Of a DNA stretch of 64,000 nucleotides, positions 55,707 to 64,000 are shown one piece after another (the first letter of the stretch is position 1; each line of letters starts with the position of its first letter). The stretch comes from Shewanella halotolerans (GTDB taxonomy: Bacteria; Pseudomonadota; Gammaproteobacteria; Enterobacterales; Shewanellaceae). The DNA lies in contig NZ_CP080417.1 in the NCBI RefSeq assembly GCF_019457535.1, forward strand, positions 806,001 through 870,000, written 5' to 3'. The notes below the pieces were generated by a model that worked only from the letters and a program-made list of their open reading frames with translations, was not told the origin of the DNA and made no database searches. The translations under genes and the position numbers were made by a program.

Positions 55707-56267
55707 ATGGTGATCCGTCTGGCAACCCGCGCCGACCTCGATGCCATTGCCGCCCTGGAAGCGAACCAGTGGGAGGCCGAGCTTGCCCCAGATCAGCGCG
55801 GCGGCATGATGACGGGCCAGAGTTTTAGTCGCCAGCAGTTAGATGAGCTGATTCAGAATCATTGGTTGTTGCTGGCCGAAGTTGGCGGTGAGATCGCCGG
55901 TTATGTGATCGCCGGTCGCTGGCCTTTCTTCGGTGACTGGCCCCTCTATCGTTATCTCTTGAAGCGACTCGAGACCGGTCGCTTTGAAACTGGCTCGGGT
56001 ATAATCAATAAAGCCAATAGCTGCCAGTATGGTCCCATCTGGATAGCGCCGTCCCTGAGGGGGTCTGGCCTGTTTGCCGACATGGTGGCAAAACTCAAGG
56101 TGCTAGTGGCACCTCAATATACCTACATGGTTACCTTTATCGCCGAAGAGAACGAACGTTCATTCGCCGCCCACACCCAGAAGGGGGGGATGCAGGTGCT
56201 GGACTTCTTCGAGTTCGATGGCCGCGGTTACTATCTGCTGGCGGCCGATACTGCAAGCACTATCTAG
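55707..56267 (+). CDS. GNAT-family N-acetyltransferase
   Basis: 186 residues with a GNAT core; the N-terminal IRLATRADLDAIAALEANQW and the acetyl-CoA segment IAPSLRGSGLFADMV are recognisable. Late features (NERSFAAHTQKGGMQ) fit the family. Acceptor unknown. A small gene of unknown function follows after 12 bp. Confidence 0.85.
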   Translation: MVIRLATRADLDAIAALEANQWEAELAPDQRGGMMTGQSFSRQQLDELIQNHWLLLAEVGGEIAGYVIAGRWPFFGDWPLYRYLLKRLETGRFETGSGIINKANSCQYGPIWIAPSLRGSGLFADMVAKLKVLVAPQYTYMVTFIAEENERSFAAHTQKGGMQVLDFFEFDGRGYYLLAADTASTI

Positions 56268-56279
56268 GGGGGCGGCCTT

Positions 56280-56666
56280 ATGGCTAGCAATAATACCGAG
56301 AGTGACATGAATGAGAGCAAGATGCAAGACTTCCCGCCCCGTCTCGCCCAGCTGCTTGAGCCCTATGCCGGTGTCACCCTCAGCGCCCTGGATAATCTCA
56401 AGTTGCTTAACGCCTTGGCGGACCAAGCGGCGCTTAACTATGAGTGTCTCGAGCTCAGCGGCGAGCCGCGCGCGGTTTACGTCGCCAAGTGGCATGAGCA
56501 CTGGTTTGATTGCGGCTTTAGTAACGCCTACAGCGCCGAGATAAGGCCTATGACGCCGCCATCTGAGGCGCAGTTGGCGACGGCCAAAAAGGTTGAGGTG
56601 CCACTGTTAAATGCGCAGCAGCTGAGTTTCATGTGCATGCAGTATGCCCACTTCGATCACTGCTAG
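56280..56666 (+). CDS. Uncharacterised small soluble protein
   Basis: 128 residues, no signal peptide or membrane segment. GGGGGGCGG before the ATG is a weak ribosome site; a second Met ten codons on is possible. The C-terminus is rich in Cys, His and aromatic residues (MCMQYAHFDHC), which might bind metal. I do not recognise the family. It is probably cotranscribed with the preceding acetyltransferase. Confidence 0.55.
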   Translation: MASNNTESDMNESKMQDFPPRLAQLLEPYAGVTLSALDNLKLLNALADQAALNYECLELSGEPRAVYVAKWHEHWFDCGFSNAYSAEIRPMTPPSEAQLATAKKVEVPLLNAQQLSFMCMQYAHFDHC

Positions 56667-56728
56667 CCGGCATTGATGACGTTACAGCAGAGAACTGGAA
56701 TGAACATATCAAGGATGAGTCGATTGTG

Positions 56729-57172
56729 ATGGTGAGAACCTTTGCCCTGCTGGGCGTGTTATTCAGTGGCTTCCTGGTCTGGCTGATCGTCAGCGCCGAT
56801 GCCGGGCGCACTAACCCCTTGTTTGAGCTGGCCCATGCGATACCTTTTGGTGACAAGCTGGGGCATATGCTGCTGTTTGGCACCCTTACCCTGTTTGCCG
56901 TTGTGGGCAGCAACTTCAGGCGTGTCTCTTTCGGGCGGCTTTCTTTAGGGCGACTTTCTTTAGGGCCACTGGAGGTAAGGCCTTATCTGGGGGCTGTGGT
57001 GGTGGCGATTGTGGTGATCATCGAGGAGTGCAGTCAGCAATATTTTCCCAGTCGCAGCTTCGATGGCTATGATCTAGTGGCCGATGGGGTCGGTATCTTG
57101 CTCTTCAGCCTGATGAGTCTCTATCTAGAGAAGCGATTATCTACGGGTAATGAGACCTCTCGTCGAGCTTAA
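56729..57172 (+). CDS. VanZ-like membrane protein
   Basis: 147 residues, four helices. The VanZ-family pattern appears in DKLGHMLLFGTLTLFAV and in EECSQQYFPSRSFDGYDLVADGVG. Function of most chromosomal VanZ-like proteins is unknown. Start ATG 56729 has AAGG upstream; GTG 56726 is an alternative. A 15-bp repeat inserts a RLSLG-type repeat between helices 2 and 3. Confidence 0.8.
   Translation: MVRTFALLGVLFSGFLVWLIVSADAGRTNPLFELAHAIPFGDKLGHMLLFGTLTLFAVVGSNFRRVSFGRLSLGRLSLGPLEVRPYLGAVVVAIVVIIEECSQQYFPSRSFDGYDLVADGVGILLFSLMSLYLEKRLSTGNETSRRA
56927..56971 (+). repeat. 15-bp in-frame tandem repeat inside the VanZ-like gene
   Basis: TCTTTCGGGCGGCTT, TCTTTAGGGCGACTT and TCTTTAGGGCCACTG give a repeating (S)FGRL/SLGRL/SLGPL loop. 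The unit is a multiple of three, so copy change would alter loop length without frameshift. Confidence 0.75.
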
Positions 57173-57195
57173 TATTATCTCATTAACCAAGATAC

Positions 57196-57222
57196 AAAAA
57201 AGCCGCCAAAGGGCGGCTTTTT
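57196..57222. terminator. Bidirectional terminator between VanZ-like gene and metK
   Basis: AAAAAAGCCGCC and GGCGGCTTTTT pair around AAAG. Confidence 0.92.
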
Positions 57223-57243
57223 GCTGACTGGCGAGAACCAATC

Positions 57244-58395
57244 TTACAACTTAGCGTCTGCACGCAGGGCTTCAGCCTTGTCGGTGCGCTCCCAAGGGAA
57301 CTCGTTACGACCGAAGTGACCGTAAGCCGCAGTTGCCTTGTAGATAGGACGCGCCAGGTCGAGCATTTCGGTCAGGCCATAAGGGCGCAGATCGAAGTGT
57401 TGACGAACCAGGCCGATAAGCACTTCTTCAGAGACTTTGCCTGTGCCGAAGGTTTCAACGCTGATAGAGGTTGGCTCGGCCACACCGATAGCGTAAGAAA
57501 CTTGAATCTCACAGCGATCCGCCAGACCGGCAGCCACTATGTTCTTCGCCACATAACGGGCCGCATAGGCCGCGCTGCGGTCAACTTTTGATGGGTCTTT
57601 ACCCGAGAATGCGCCGCCGCCGTGACGAGCCATGCCGCCGTAGGTGTCGACGATGATCTTACGACCCGTCAGACCACAGTCACCCATAGGACCACCGATA
57701 ACGAAACGGCCGGTTGGGTTGATGAAGAACTTGGTCTCCTTGTTCAACCACTGTGCCGGTAGCACAGGCTTGATGATGGTTTCCATCACGCCTTCGATCA
57801 GATCAGACTGGCTGACGCTGTCGCAGTGCTGGGTAGAGAGAACCACGGCGTCGATGCCGACGATCTTGTTGTCTTCGTAGGCGAAGGTCACCTGGCTCTT
57901 GGCATCTGGACGTAACCAAGGCAGGGTGTTGTCTTTACGCACTTCTGACTGACGCTTCACCAATGCGTGAGCATAGGTGATAGGGGCTGGCATGAGTACG
58001 TCAGTTTCGTTGCTGGCGTAACCGAACATCAGGCCCTGGTCGCCGGCGCCTTGCTCTTTAGGATCGGCGCGATCGACACCCTGGTTGATGTCTGGAGACT
58101 GCTTACCAATGGCGTTGAGTACCGCACAAGAATCGGCATCGAAGCCCATGTCTGAGTGGGTGTAGCCGATTTCGCGAACCGTCTTACGGGTTAGCTCTTC
58201 AATATCGACCCATGCAGAAGTGGTCACCTCACCACCTACCATCACCATGCCGGTTTTGACGTATGTTTCGCACGCCACACGTGCCTTAGGATCTTGCTCT
58301 AAGATCGCGTCGAGTACCGCATCAGAAATTTGATCGGCGATTTTATCTGGATGACCTTCTGAGACCGACTCAGAGGTAAACAAGTGCTTTGCCAT
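57244..58395 (-). CDS. metK: S-adenosylmethionine synthetase
   Basis: 383 residues, full length. ATP and metal sites appear in SEGHPDKIADQISDAVLD and the phosphate-binding GGGAFSGKDPSKVDRS. It makes AdoMet from methionine and ATP, the product of the MetH reaction encoded earlier in the window. Partial met boxes lie 38-61 bp upstream, consistent with MetJ control. Confidence 0.97.
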   Translation of the reverse strand: MAKHLFTSESVSEGHPDKIADQISDAVLDAILEQDPKARVACETYVKTGMVMVGGEVTTSAWVDIEELTRKTVREIGYTHSDMGFDADSCAVLNAIGKQSPDINQGVDRADPKEQGAGDQGLMFGYASNETDVLMPAPITYAHALVKRQSEVRKDNTLPWLRPDAKSQVTFAYEDNKIVGIDAVVLSTQHCDSVSQSDLIEGVMETIIKPVLPAQWLNKETKFFINPTGRFVIGGPMGDCGLTGRKIIVDTYGGMARHGGGAFSGKDPSKVDRSAAYAARYVAKNIVAAGLADRCEIQVSYAIGVAEPTSISVETFGTGKVSEEVLIGLVRQHFDLRPYGLTEMLDLARPIYKATAAYGHFGRNEFPWERTDKAEALRADAKL

Positions 58396-58432
58396 AATGG
58401 AAAAATCTCGTCTTTAAACAATTCGAATGTGT

Positions 58433-58456
58433 AGAAGTATCTACATCTAGACGGCC
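58433..58456. promoter_or_regulatory. Probable MetJ operator upstream of metK
   Basis: Three adjacent 8-mers AGAAGTAT, CTACATCT and AGACGGCC match the AGACGTCT met box at 6, 5 and 6 of 8 positions. Partial boxes in tandem are normal for MetJ sites. The match is weaker than that before metH. Confidence 0.5.
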
Positions 58457-58918
58457 ATTTTAGTGGAAATCAGATCGGATAACACCCTTTTCGATGAAAA
58501 TTGTGGAGTAAAACCGGGTAAATATTCTAATGCTTCGGATGAGTTTAAATAAAAGTACAACTTAAAATATTGTTAATGTTGGATTTTTATTGTTGTTATA
58601 AGGCCGCGATTTTTTATTGCCAAAGGATCGCTTAGGCCAGTTAGATGAAGATCGCGGCGAGTCGGGTCTGCCTGCTCAGTCTTATGCTCGCAAATTTTGG
58701 TGAGGGCGACGGAGAAGTTTAAGCGGCGAGGTGAGGTTTTGCCTGGGGTCATCTTGAGTGTCATCGATGTGCACTTTTTCGCGTCTAGATGGATTTAATC
58801 TAAGCTAAAGGGCGAATTTTATTTGCGTCCCATCCGCGAGTAGGGGAAAATATGCCCCCATTGTTGCCCGCAAAATCGGCCCGCAAAATCCCCAACATTC
58901 AAATCAGCAGGAGAGAGC
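58457..58918. other. Intergenic region between metK and tkt
   Basis: About 460 bp without a credible gene; one short reverse frame (58573-58764) has no ribosome site or homology. CCGCGAT at about 58604 and ATCGCGG at about 58651 are inverted but far apart. The tkt promoter is expected here. AGGAGAG lies just before the tkt start. Confidence 0.5.
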
Positions 58919-60913
58919 ATGTCATCTCGTAAAGAACTCGCAAACGCTATCCGTGTGTTAAGTATGGATGCCGTTCAGAAAGCCAACTCTGGTCACCCAG
59001 GTGCGCCATTGGGAATGGCCGATATCGCCGAAGTGTTGTGGAATGATTTCCTGAAGCACAACCCGAACAACCCAGAGTGGGTCGACCGCGACCGTTTCAT
59101 CCTTTCAAACGGCCACGGCTCTATGCTGATTTACTCTCTGCTTCACCTGACGGGTTATGCACTGCCGATGGATGAGCTGAAGAACTTCCGTCAGCTGCAC
59201 TCTAAGACGCCGGGTCACCCTGAGTATGGTTACACCCCAGGTGTTGAAACCACTACCGGTCCACTGGGCGCGGGTATCAGCAACGCGGTAGGTATGGCGA
59301 TTGCCGAGAAGACTCTGGCGGCGCAATTTAACCGTCCTGGCCACGATATCGTTGACCACTACACCTACTGTTTCCTGGGCGACGGCTGTCTGATGGAAGG
59401 TATCTCTCACGAGGCCTGTTCACTGGCGGGTACCCTAGGTCTTGGCAAGCTGATTGCCTTCTGGGATGACAACGGCATCTCTATCGACGGTCACGTCGAA
59501 GGCTGGTTTACCGACGATACCGCCAAGCGTTTCGAATCTTACGGCTGGCATGTGATTGCCGGTGTCGATGGCCACGACAGCGATGCTATCCGCGCGGCAA
59601 TCGAAGAAGCCAAGTCAGTTACCGACAAGCCAACCATGATCTGCTGCAAGACCATTATCGGTTTCGGTTCACCAAACAAGTCTGGCAGTCACGACTGTCA
59701 CGGCGCGCCACTGGGCGATGCCGAAATTGCTGCGGCTCGTGAATTCCTGGGTTGGGAACACGGTCCATTTGAGATCCCAGCAGACGTTTACGCGGGTTGG
59801 GATGCCAAAGAAGTGGGCGCGGCTAACGAATCTAGCTGGAACGAGAAGCTTGCTGCCTATGAAGCCGCTTACCCAGAGCTGGCTGCGGAATATAAGCGCC
59901 GCGTGATCACTGGCGAACTGCCAGCCGACTTCGAAGAGAAGGCGCAGGCCTTCATCAAAGAGTGTCAAGAGAAGGGCGAGAACATCGCCAGCCGTAAGGC
60001 ATCACAAAACGCTATTGCGGCCTTTGGCGCTATCCTGCCTGAACTGCTCGGCGGCTCGGCTGACCTGGCCGGTTCTAACCTGACCCTATGGTCTGGTTCT
60101 AAGGGCATCCAGGAAGATCCAGCCGGCAACTACATCTACTATGGTGTGCGTGAGTTCGGTATGAGCGGCATCATGAACGGTGTGTCGCTGCACGGTGGTT
60201 TTATCAACTACGGCGCGACCTTCATGATGTTCATGGAATATGCGCGTAACGCGGTACGTATGTCTGCGCTGATGGGCATTCAAAACATCTTCGTTTACAC
60301 CCACGACTCTATCGGTCAGGGTGAAGATGGCCCGACTCACCAACCGGTTGAGCAGCTGGCTAACCTGCGCATGACACCAAACATGATGGTATGGCGTCCA
60401 TGTGATGCGGCGGAAACTGCCGTAGCTTGGAAGATGGCTATCGAGCGTCGTAACGCGCCGACTTCACTGGTATTTAGCCGTCAGGGTCTGCCTGCACAGC
60501 CACGCAGCGAAGAGCAACTGGCTAACATCGCCAAGGGTGCTTATGTGTTGCAAGATTGTGCCGGCACACCAGATCTAATCCTGATCGCAACCGGTAGTGA
60601 GGTGCAGCTGGCACTGGATTCGGCTAAGGCACTGAGCGAGCAAGGTAAGGCGGTACGTGTGGTCTCTATGCCATCTACCGACGTGTTCGATGCGCAAGAC
60701 GCCGACTACAAAGAGTCTGTACTGCCTAAGTCAGTCACCAAGCGTGTGGCCATCGAAGCGGCTCACGTCGATTACTGGCACAAGTATGTCGGTTTCGATG
60801 GCGCTATCGTTGGCATGACTACCTTCGGTGAGTCTGCTCCAGGCGGCGCGCTGATGAAGCACTTCGGCTTCACCGTTGAGAATGTGGTTGCTAAGGCAAG
60901 CGCTATTCTCTAA
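58919..60913 (+). CDS. tkt: Transketolase
   Basis: 664 residues. It exchanges two-carbon units in the pentose phosphate pathway using thiamine diphosphate. The GHPGAPLGMADIAEVLW start, the ThDP motif GDGCLMEG...WDDNGIS and the pyrimidine-domain region HDSIGQGEDGPTHQP are all typical. Codon choice looks like that of a highly expressed gene. It heads a series with epd, pgk and fba, a common gammaproteobacterial order. Confidence 0.97.
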   Translation: MSSRKELANAIRVLSMDAVQKANSGHPGAPLGMADIAEVLWNDFLKHNPNNPEWVDRDRFILSNGHGSMLIYSLLHLTGYALPMDELKNFRQLHSKTPGHPEYGYTPGVETTTGPLGAGISNAVGMAIAEKTLAAQFNRPGHDIVDHYTYCFLGDGCLMEGISHEACSLAGTLGLGKLIAFWDDNGISIDGHVEGWFTDDTAKRFESYGWHVIAGVDGHDSDAIRAAIEEAKSVTDKPTMICCKTIIGFGSPNKSGSHDCHGAPLGDAEIAAAREFLGWEHGPFEIPADVYAGWDAKEVGAANESSWNEKLAAYEAAYPELAAEYKRRVITGELPADFEEKAQAFIKECQEKGENIASRKASQNAIAAFGAILPELLGGSADLAGSNLTLWSGSKGIQEDPAGNYIYYGVREFGMSGIMNGVSLHGGFINYGATFMMFMEYARNAVRMSALMGIQNIFVYTHDSIGQGEDGPTHQPVEQLANLRMTPNMMVWRPCDAAETAVAWKMAIERRNAPTSLVFSRQGLPAQPRSEEQLANIAKGAYVLQDCAGTPDLILIATGSEVQLALDSAKALSEQGKAVRVVSMPSTDVFDAQDADYKESVLPKSVTKRVAIEAAHVDYWHKYVGFDGAIVGMTTFGESAPGGALMKHFGFTVENVVAKASAIL

Positions 60914-60932
60914 GGCCTAGTGCCTGCAAAAG

Positions 60933-60993
60933 GGCATAGGGCAAGCAGTTGCTCTATGCCATGATGACTCGGCTTATCGATAACGATAGGCCG
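60933..60993 (+). other. Two hairpins between tkt and epd
   Basis: GGCATAG-g-GCAA and TTGC-t-CTATGCC (60933-60960) form a strong stem without a T-run. CGGCTTATCG-ataa-CGATAGGCCG (about 60970-60993) forms a second one. They may be processing or attenuation sites adjusting downstream expression. Confidence 0.45.
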
Positions 60994-61046
60994 TTGTCGC
61001 ATCAAGAAAGCCTATCTCAGGACGGTGTTAGGAGTAGAAGCACTTA

Positions 61047-62063
61047 ATGATTAAAGTTGCTATTAATGGTTATGGCCGAATCGGTCGCTCGATTCTTCGT
61101 GCTCTCTATGAGTCAGGCAAGCGGGATCAGATTCAGATTGTCGCCATTAATGAACTCGCCAACCCCGAAGCCATGCTTCATCTGACCCAATACGATACCA
61201 CCCATGGTCGTTTTCAGTCTCCCGCGTCACTCGACGCCAATGTGATGACCATAGGGGATGATCGTATCCAATTGCTCCATGAGGCCGATGCCGAGAAGCT
61301 CCCCTGGCAATCCCTGGATATCGATATCGTGTTCGAGGCCACGGGCGCCCTCATCGACCGTCAGGCCTGTGAGGCCCATATCAGGGCGGGCGCCAAACAG
61401 GTGCTGATCAGCCATCCCTCATCCGGCGATGTGGACGCTACTATCGTCTACGGCGTGAATCATCAAGATCTCAAGGCCGAACATAAGGTGGTCTCTAACG
61501 CCTCCTGCACCACCAACTGCCTGGTGCCCATAATCCAGGTGCTGGACCGCGCCTTTAAGGTACGCAGCGGCGCCATTACCACCATCCACTCGGCGATGAA
61601 CGATCAGCAGGTGATCGATGCCTATCATGACGACCTAAGACGCACCCGTGCGGCGGGGCAGTCGATCATTCCAGTAGATACCAAGCTGGCCAGAGGGATC
61701 GAGCGGATCTTGCCCGAGATGAAGGATAAGTTCGAGGCGATATCTGTGCGCGTGCCGACAATTAATGTGACTGCAATTGACTTATCGGTCACCTTAGATA
61801 AACGTGTCGATATCGATACAGTGAACCAGGTATTATCTCAGGCAGCAAATGGCTCATACCAAGGGGTTGTGGGCTATACTAATGCGCCATTAGTATCGTG
61901 CGATTTTAACCATGATCCCAGATCCAGTATCGTCGATGGCACCCAGACCCGGGTGAGCGACGGCCATCTGGTGAAGTTGCTGTTGTGGTGTGACAACGAG
62001 TGGGGCTTTGCCAACCGTATGTTGGACACCAGTTTAGAGATGATAAAGGCCGTTAGAGCCTGA
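61047..62063 (+). CDS. epd: Erythrose-4-phosphate dehydrogenase
   Basis: 338 residues of the GAPDH family. NAD-binding INGYGRIGRSILRAL and the catalytic cysteine in SNASCTTNCLVP are clear. Position between tkt and pgk identifies Epd, which makes 4-phosphoerythronate for pyridoxal phosphate synthesis, rather than glycolytic GAPDH. Sequence alone could not fully separate the two. TAGGAG lies well upstream of the ATG. Confidence 0.92.
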   Translation: MIKVAINGYGRIGRSILRALYESGKRDQIQIVAINELANPEAMLHLTQYDTTHGRFQSPASLDANVMTIGDDRIQLLHEADAEKLPWQSLDIDIVFEATGALIDRQACEAHIRAGAKQVLISHPSSGDVDATIVYGVNHQDLKAEHKVVSNASCTTNCLVPIIQVLDRAFKVRSGAITTIHSAMNDQQVIDAYHDDLRRTRAAGQSIIPVDTKLARGIERILPEMKDKFEAISVRVPTINVTAIDLSVTLDKRVDIDTVNQVLSQAANGSYQGVVGYTNAPLVSCDFNHDPRSSIVDGTQTRVSDGHLVKLLLWCDNEWGFANRMLDTSLEMIKAVRA

Positions 62064-62164
62064 TTTTAAAGATTTTAACCTATGGCCGGTGAAGCGTCCC
62101 GGCGGTGGGTAGCCCAGTTTTGCTTTAACTTTTATTTTTAACTTTAAACTTAAGGAAACGTGAA

Positions 62165-63340
62165 ATGGCGATTATCAATATGTCAGCGTTAGATCTTCAG
62201 GGCAAGCGCGTGCTTATCCGTGAAGACCTCAATGTCCCGGTCAGCAATGGTGTGGTCACCAGCGATGCGCGTCTGCGTGCCTCTCTGCCAACCATCAAGC
62301 TGGCGCTGGAGAAAGGCGCGGCCGTGATGGTGATGTCTCACCTGGGTCGTCCGACCGAAGGCGAGTACAACAGCGAATTCTCTATGCAGCCTGTTGTGGA
62401 TTACCTGGACAAGGCGCTGGATTGCCCGGTACGTCTGGCTAAAGACTATCTGGACGGCGTAGAAGCCAATGTCGGTGAAGTCGTGGTGTTCGAGAACGTA
62501 CGCTTCAACGTCGGCGAGAAGAAGAACGACGAGGCGCTGGCCAAGAAGCTGGCTGCCCTGTGTGACGTGTATGTGATGGACGCCTTCGGCACCGCACACC
62601 GCGCCCAGGCATCGACTCACGGTGTTGGCCTGTACGCCCCTGTGGCCTGTGCCGGTCCACTGCTAGCCGGCGAGCTGGAAGCCCTGGGTAAGGCGATGGA
62701 CAACCCGGCGCGTCCGCTGGTGGCCATCGTGGGTGGTTCTAAGGTGTCGACCAAGCTGACCGTACTCGAGAGCCTCTCTGGCATTGTCGACCAGCTGGTC
62801 GTGGGTGGTGGTATCGCCAACACCTTCATCGCCGCTGCCGGTCACAACGTGGGTAAGTCTCTCTATGAAGCGGATCTAATCGATGAAGCCAAGCGCCTGG
62901 TAGCCAATGCCCAGAGCCGTGGCGGCGACATCCCAGTACCAACTGACGTTGTCGTTGCTAGCGAGTTCAGCCCAACGGCGAGCGCGACCCTCAAGGCGGT
63001 CCATCAAGTGGCGGATGAAGATATGATCTTCGACATCGGCCCTGATAGCGCCGAGGCCCTGGCCGAGATCCTCAAGAACGCCGGCACCATAGTCTGGAAT
63101 GGCCCGGTAGGCGTGTTCGAGTTCGACCAGTTCGGTGAAGGCACCAAGCGTATCGCTCAGGCGATCGCCGACTCTTCTGCCTTCTCTATCGCGGGCGGTG
63201 GTGACACCCTGGCGGCGGTCGACAAGTACGACATCGCCGACAAGGTCTCTTACATCTCTACCGGTGGTGGCGCCTTCCTGGAATTCCTGGAAGGTAAGGA
63301 ACTACCTGCTGTGGCGATGCTGGAAAGCCGCGGCGAATAA
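62165..63340 (+). CDS. pgk: Phosphoglycerate kinase
   Basis: 391 residues, full length. REDLNVP near the start, the SHLGRPTEGE substrate loop, VGGSKVSTKL and the C-terminal GGGDTLAAVDK are family marks. It interconverts 1,3-bisphosphoglycerate and 3-phosphoglycerate with ATP synthesis. AAGGAAACGTGAA precedes the ATG. Confidence 0.97.
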   Translation: MAIINMSALDLQGKRVLIREDLNVPVSNGVVTSDARLRASLPTIKLALEKGAAVMVMSHLGRPTEGEYNSEFSMQPVVDYLDKALDCPVRLAKDYLDGVEANVGEVVVFENVRFNVGEKKNDEALAKKLAALCDVYVMDAFGTAHRAQASTHGVGLYAPVACAGPLLAGELEALGKAMDNPARPLVAIVGGSKVSTKLTVLESLSGIVDQLVVGGGIANTFIAAAGHNVGKSLYEADLIDEAKRLVANAQSRGGDIPVPTDVVVASEFSPTASATLKAVHQVADEDMIFDIGPDSAEALAEILKNAGTIVWNGPVGVFEFDQFGEGTKRIAQAIADSSAFSIAGGGDTLAAVDKYDIADKVSYISTGGGAFLEFLEGKELPAVAMLESRGE

Positions 63341-63371
63341 GTAAAAAAATAATTAGTATTATAAGAAACCG

Positions 63372-63475
63372 CCGATAGTCGGGTCGCAAGGAGTTCGCGA
63401 CCTTTCTGTCGGTATCAAAATCTGTCCAAACGATAGTGACCTCGGTGGTTAAGCGGGCATGGCCCGATTGCCACC
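63372..63475 (+). other. Structured pgk-fba intergenic region
   Basis: CCGATAG pairs with CTGTCGG (63372-63378, 63406-63412) and encloses GGTCGC/GCGACC (63382-63387, 63397-63402). A second nested stem is GGTGG/CCACC (63444-63448, 63471-63475) enclosing CGGGC-atg-GCCCG (63454-63466). No T-run follows, so processing, mRNA stability or a leader function for fba is more likely than termination. Confidence 0.5.
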
Positions 63476-63493
63476 CTATTATTGGAGTTAAAA

Positions 63494-64000
63494 ATGGCCT
63501 TAATTTCCCTACGTCAACTGCTAGACCATGCCGCAGAGCACGGATATGGCGTTCCCGCGTTCAACGTTAACAACCTGGAGCAGATGCGCGCCATCATGCA
63601 GGCGGCTGAAGCCACAGACAGCCCGGTTATCGTTCAGGCGTCAGCCGGTGCGCGTAAGTATGCTCGTCCTCAGTTCCTTAAGTATCTGATGGCGGCGGCG
63701 CTCGAGCAGTACCCAGATATCCCTGTGTGTATCCACCAGGATCACGGTACTCACCCTGACGTGTGTCAGCGTTCTATCCAGCTGGGTATGTCTTCAGTCA
63801 TGATGGACGGCTCACTGATGTCAGACGGTAAGACACCGGCTTCATACGAGTACAACGTCGACGTGACCCGCAAGACGGTAGCTTTCGCCCACGCCTGTGG
63901 TGTGTCGGTAGAGGGTGAGATCGGCTGTCTGGGTAGCCTGGAAACTGGTCAAGCCGGTGAAGAAGATGGTGTTGGCGCCGAAGGTATCCTGAGCGAAGAT
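63494..64000 (+). CDS. fba: Class II fructose-bisphosphate aldolase (5' part)
   Basis: 169 codons are visible before the window ends. The metal-site segment HQDHGTHPDVC and GVSVEGEIGCLG identify a zinc-dependent class IIB-type aldolase. GGAG lies six bases before the ATG. It closes the tkt-epd-pgk-fba series; the C-terminus is not seen. Confidence 0.95.
   Translation, partial: MALISLRQLLDHAAEHGYGVPAFNVNNLEQMRAIMQAAEATDSPVIVQASAGARKYARPQFLKYLMAAALEQYPDIPVCIHQDHGTHPDVCQRSIQLGMSSVMMDGSLMSDGKTPASYEYNVDVTRKTVAFAHACGVSVEGEIGCLGSLETGQAGEEDGVGAEGILSED

Noticed and set aside
58573..58764. 63-codon reverse frame between metK and tkt
   Set aside because: No ribosome site, no homology, and it lies in a promoter region.

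Overview
The window reads as a chromosomal segment of a marine gammaproteobacterium, almost certainly Shewanella. Gene content and order support this: metH beside a cobalamin-salvage operon, sdaC-sdaA, csdA-csdE, and metK followed divergently by tkt-epd-pgk-fba. The FAD/rhodanese protein at 36908-38608 places its two key cysteines at residues 43 and 531, which I recall as the positions in the NADH-dependent persulfide reductase characterised from S. loihica PV-4. The species is therefore an inference. Most of the window is GC-rich and densely coding; no tRNA, rRNA, CRISPR array or transposase was seen.

Layout. 1-7781 holds housekeeping and small-function genes: the 5' part of an NhaD antiporter, a pirin, a membrane protein plus zinc-finger rhomboid pair, a lone receiver, a secreted protein, an SDR, a YbaK-type deacylase and SseB. 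7860-14100 is an accessory island. A periplasmic-type KatG is bracketed by several copies of a multi-hairpin repeat, followed by an AT-rich stretch with a secreted protein of unknown function, a small membrane protein and an inverted repeat copy. 14132-26997 is the cobalamin/methionine block: metH (MetJ boxes upstream), cobC, a cobalamin riboswitch, then btuD-btuC-cobT-cobS-cobU-cobQ-cobO and btuF. These are uptake, adenosylation and nucleotide-loop assembly genes; no corrin-ring synthesis genes are present, so the cell appears to salvage corrinoids, and MetH is one consumer.

27560-35567 is an exporter module: adaptor, small membrane-associated protein, ATPase and two FtsX-type permeases, followed by a sigma-54 activator/histidine kinase pair. 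It is preceded by a -24/-12 promoter and a cluster of TGTCCG/CGGACA half-sites. Next come pyrC (reverse strand) and a persulfide-reductase operon with two half-size YeeE/YedE transporters. Then follow a diguanylate cyclase, a PAP2 phosphatase, the csdA-csdE sulfur pair, an aldo-keto reductase with an operator-like palindrome and a MarR-GNAT fusion, YjjX, and serine uptake and deamination (sdaC-sdaA).

50131-57172 is a mixed stretch with acetyltransferases, a dicarboxylate/amino-acid symporter, a META lipoprotein, two adjacent paralogous GAF proteins with degenerate GGDEF domains, and a VanZ-like protein. 57244-64000 carries metK (probable MetJ boxes upstream) and the tkt-epd-pgk-fba series, with fba cut by the window end.

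The most unusual item is the repeat family at 7931-14063. It has compensatory changes in its hairpins and a three-armed structure that keeps its architecture while its stem sequences are replaced. Second is the sigma-54 control region of the exporter.
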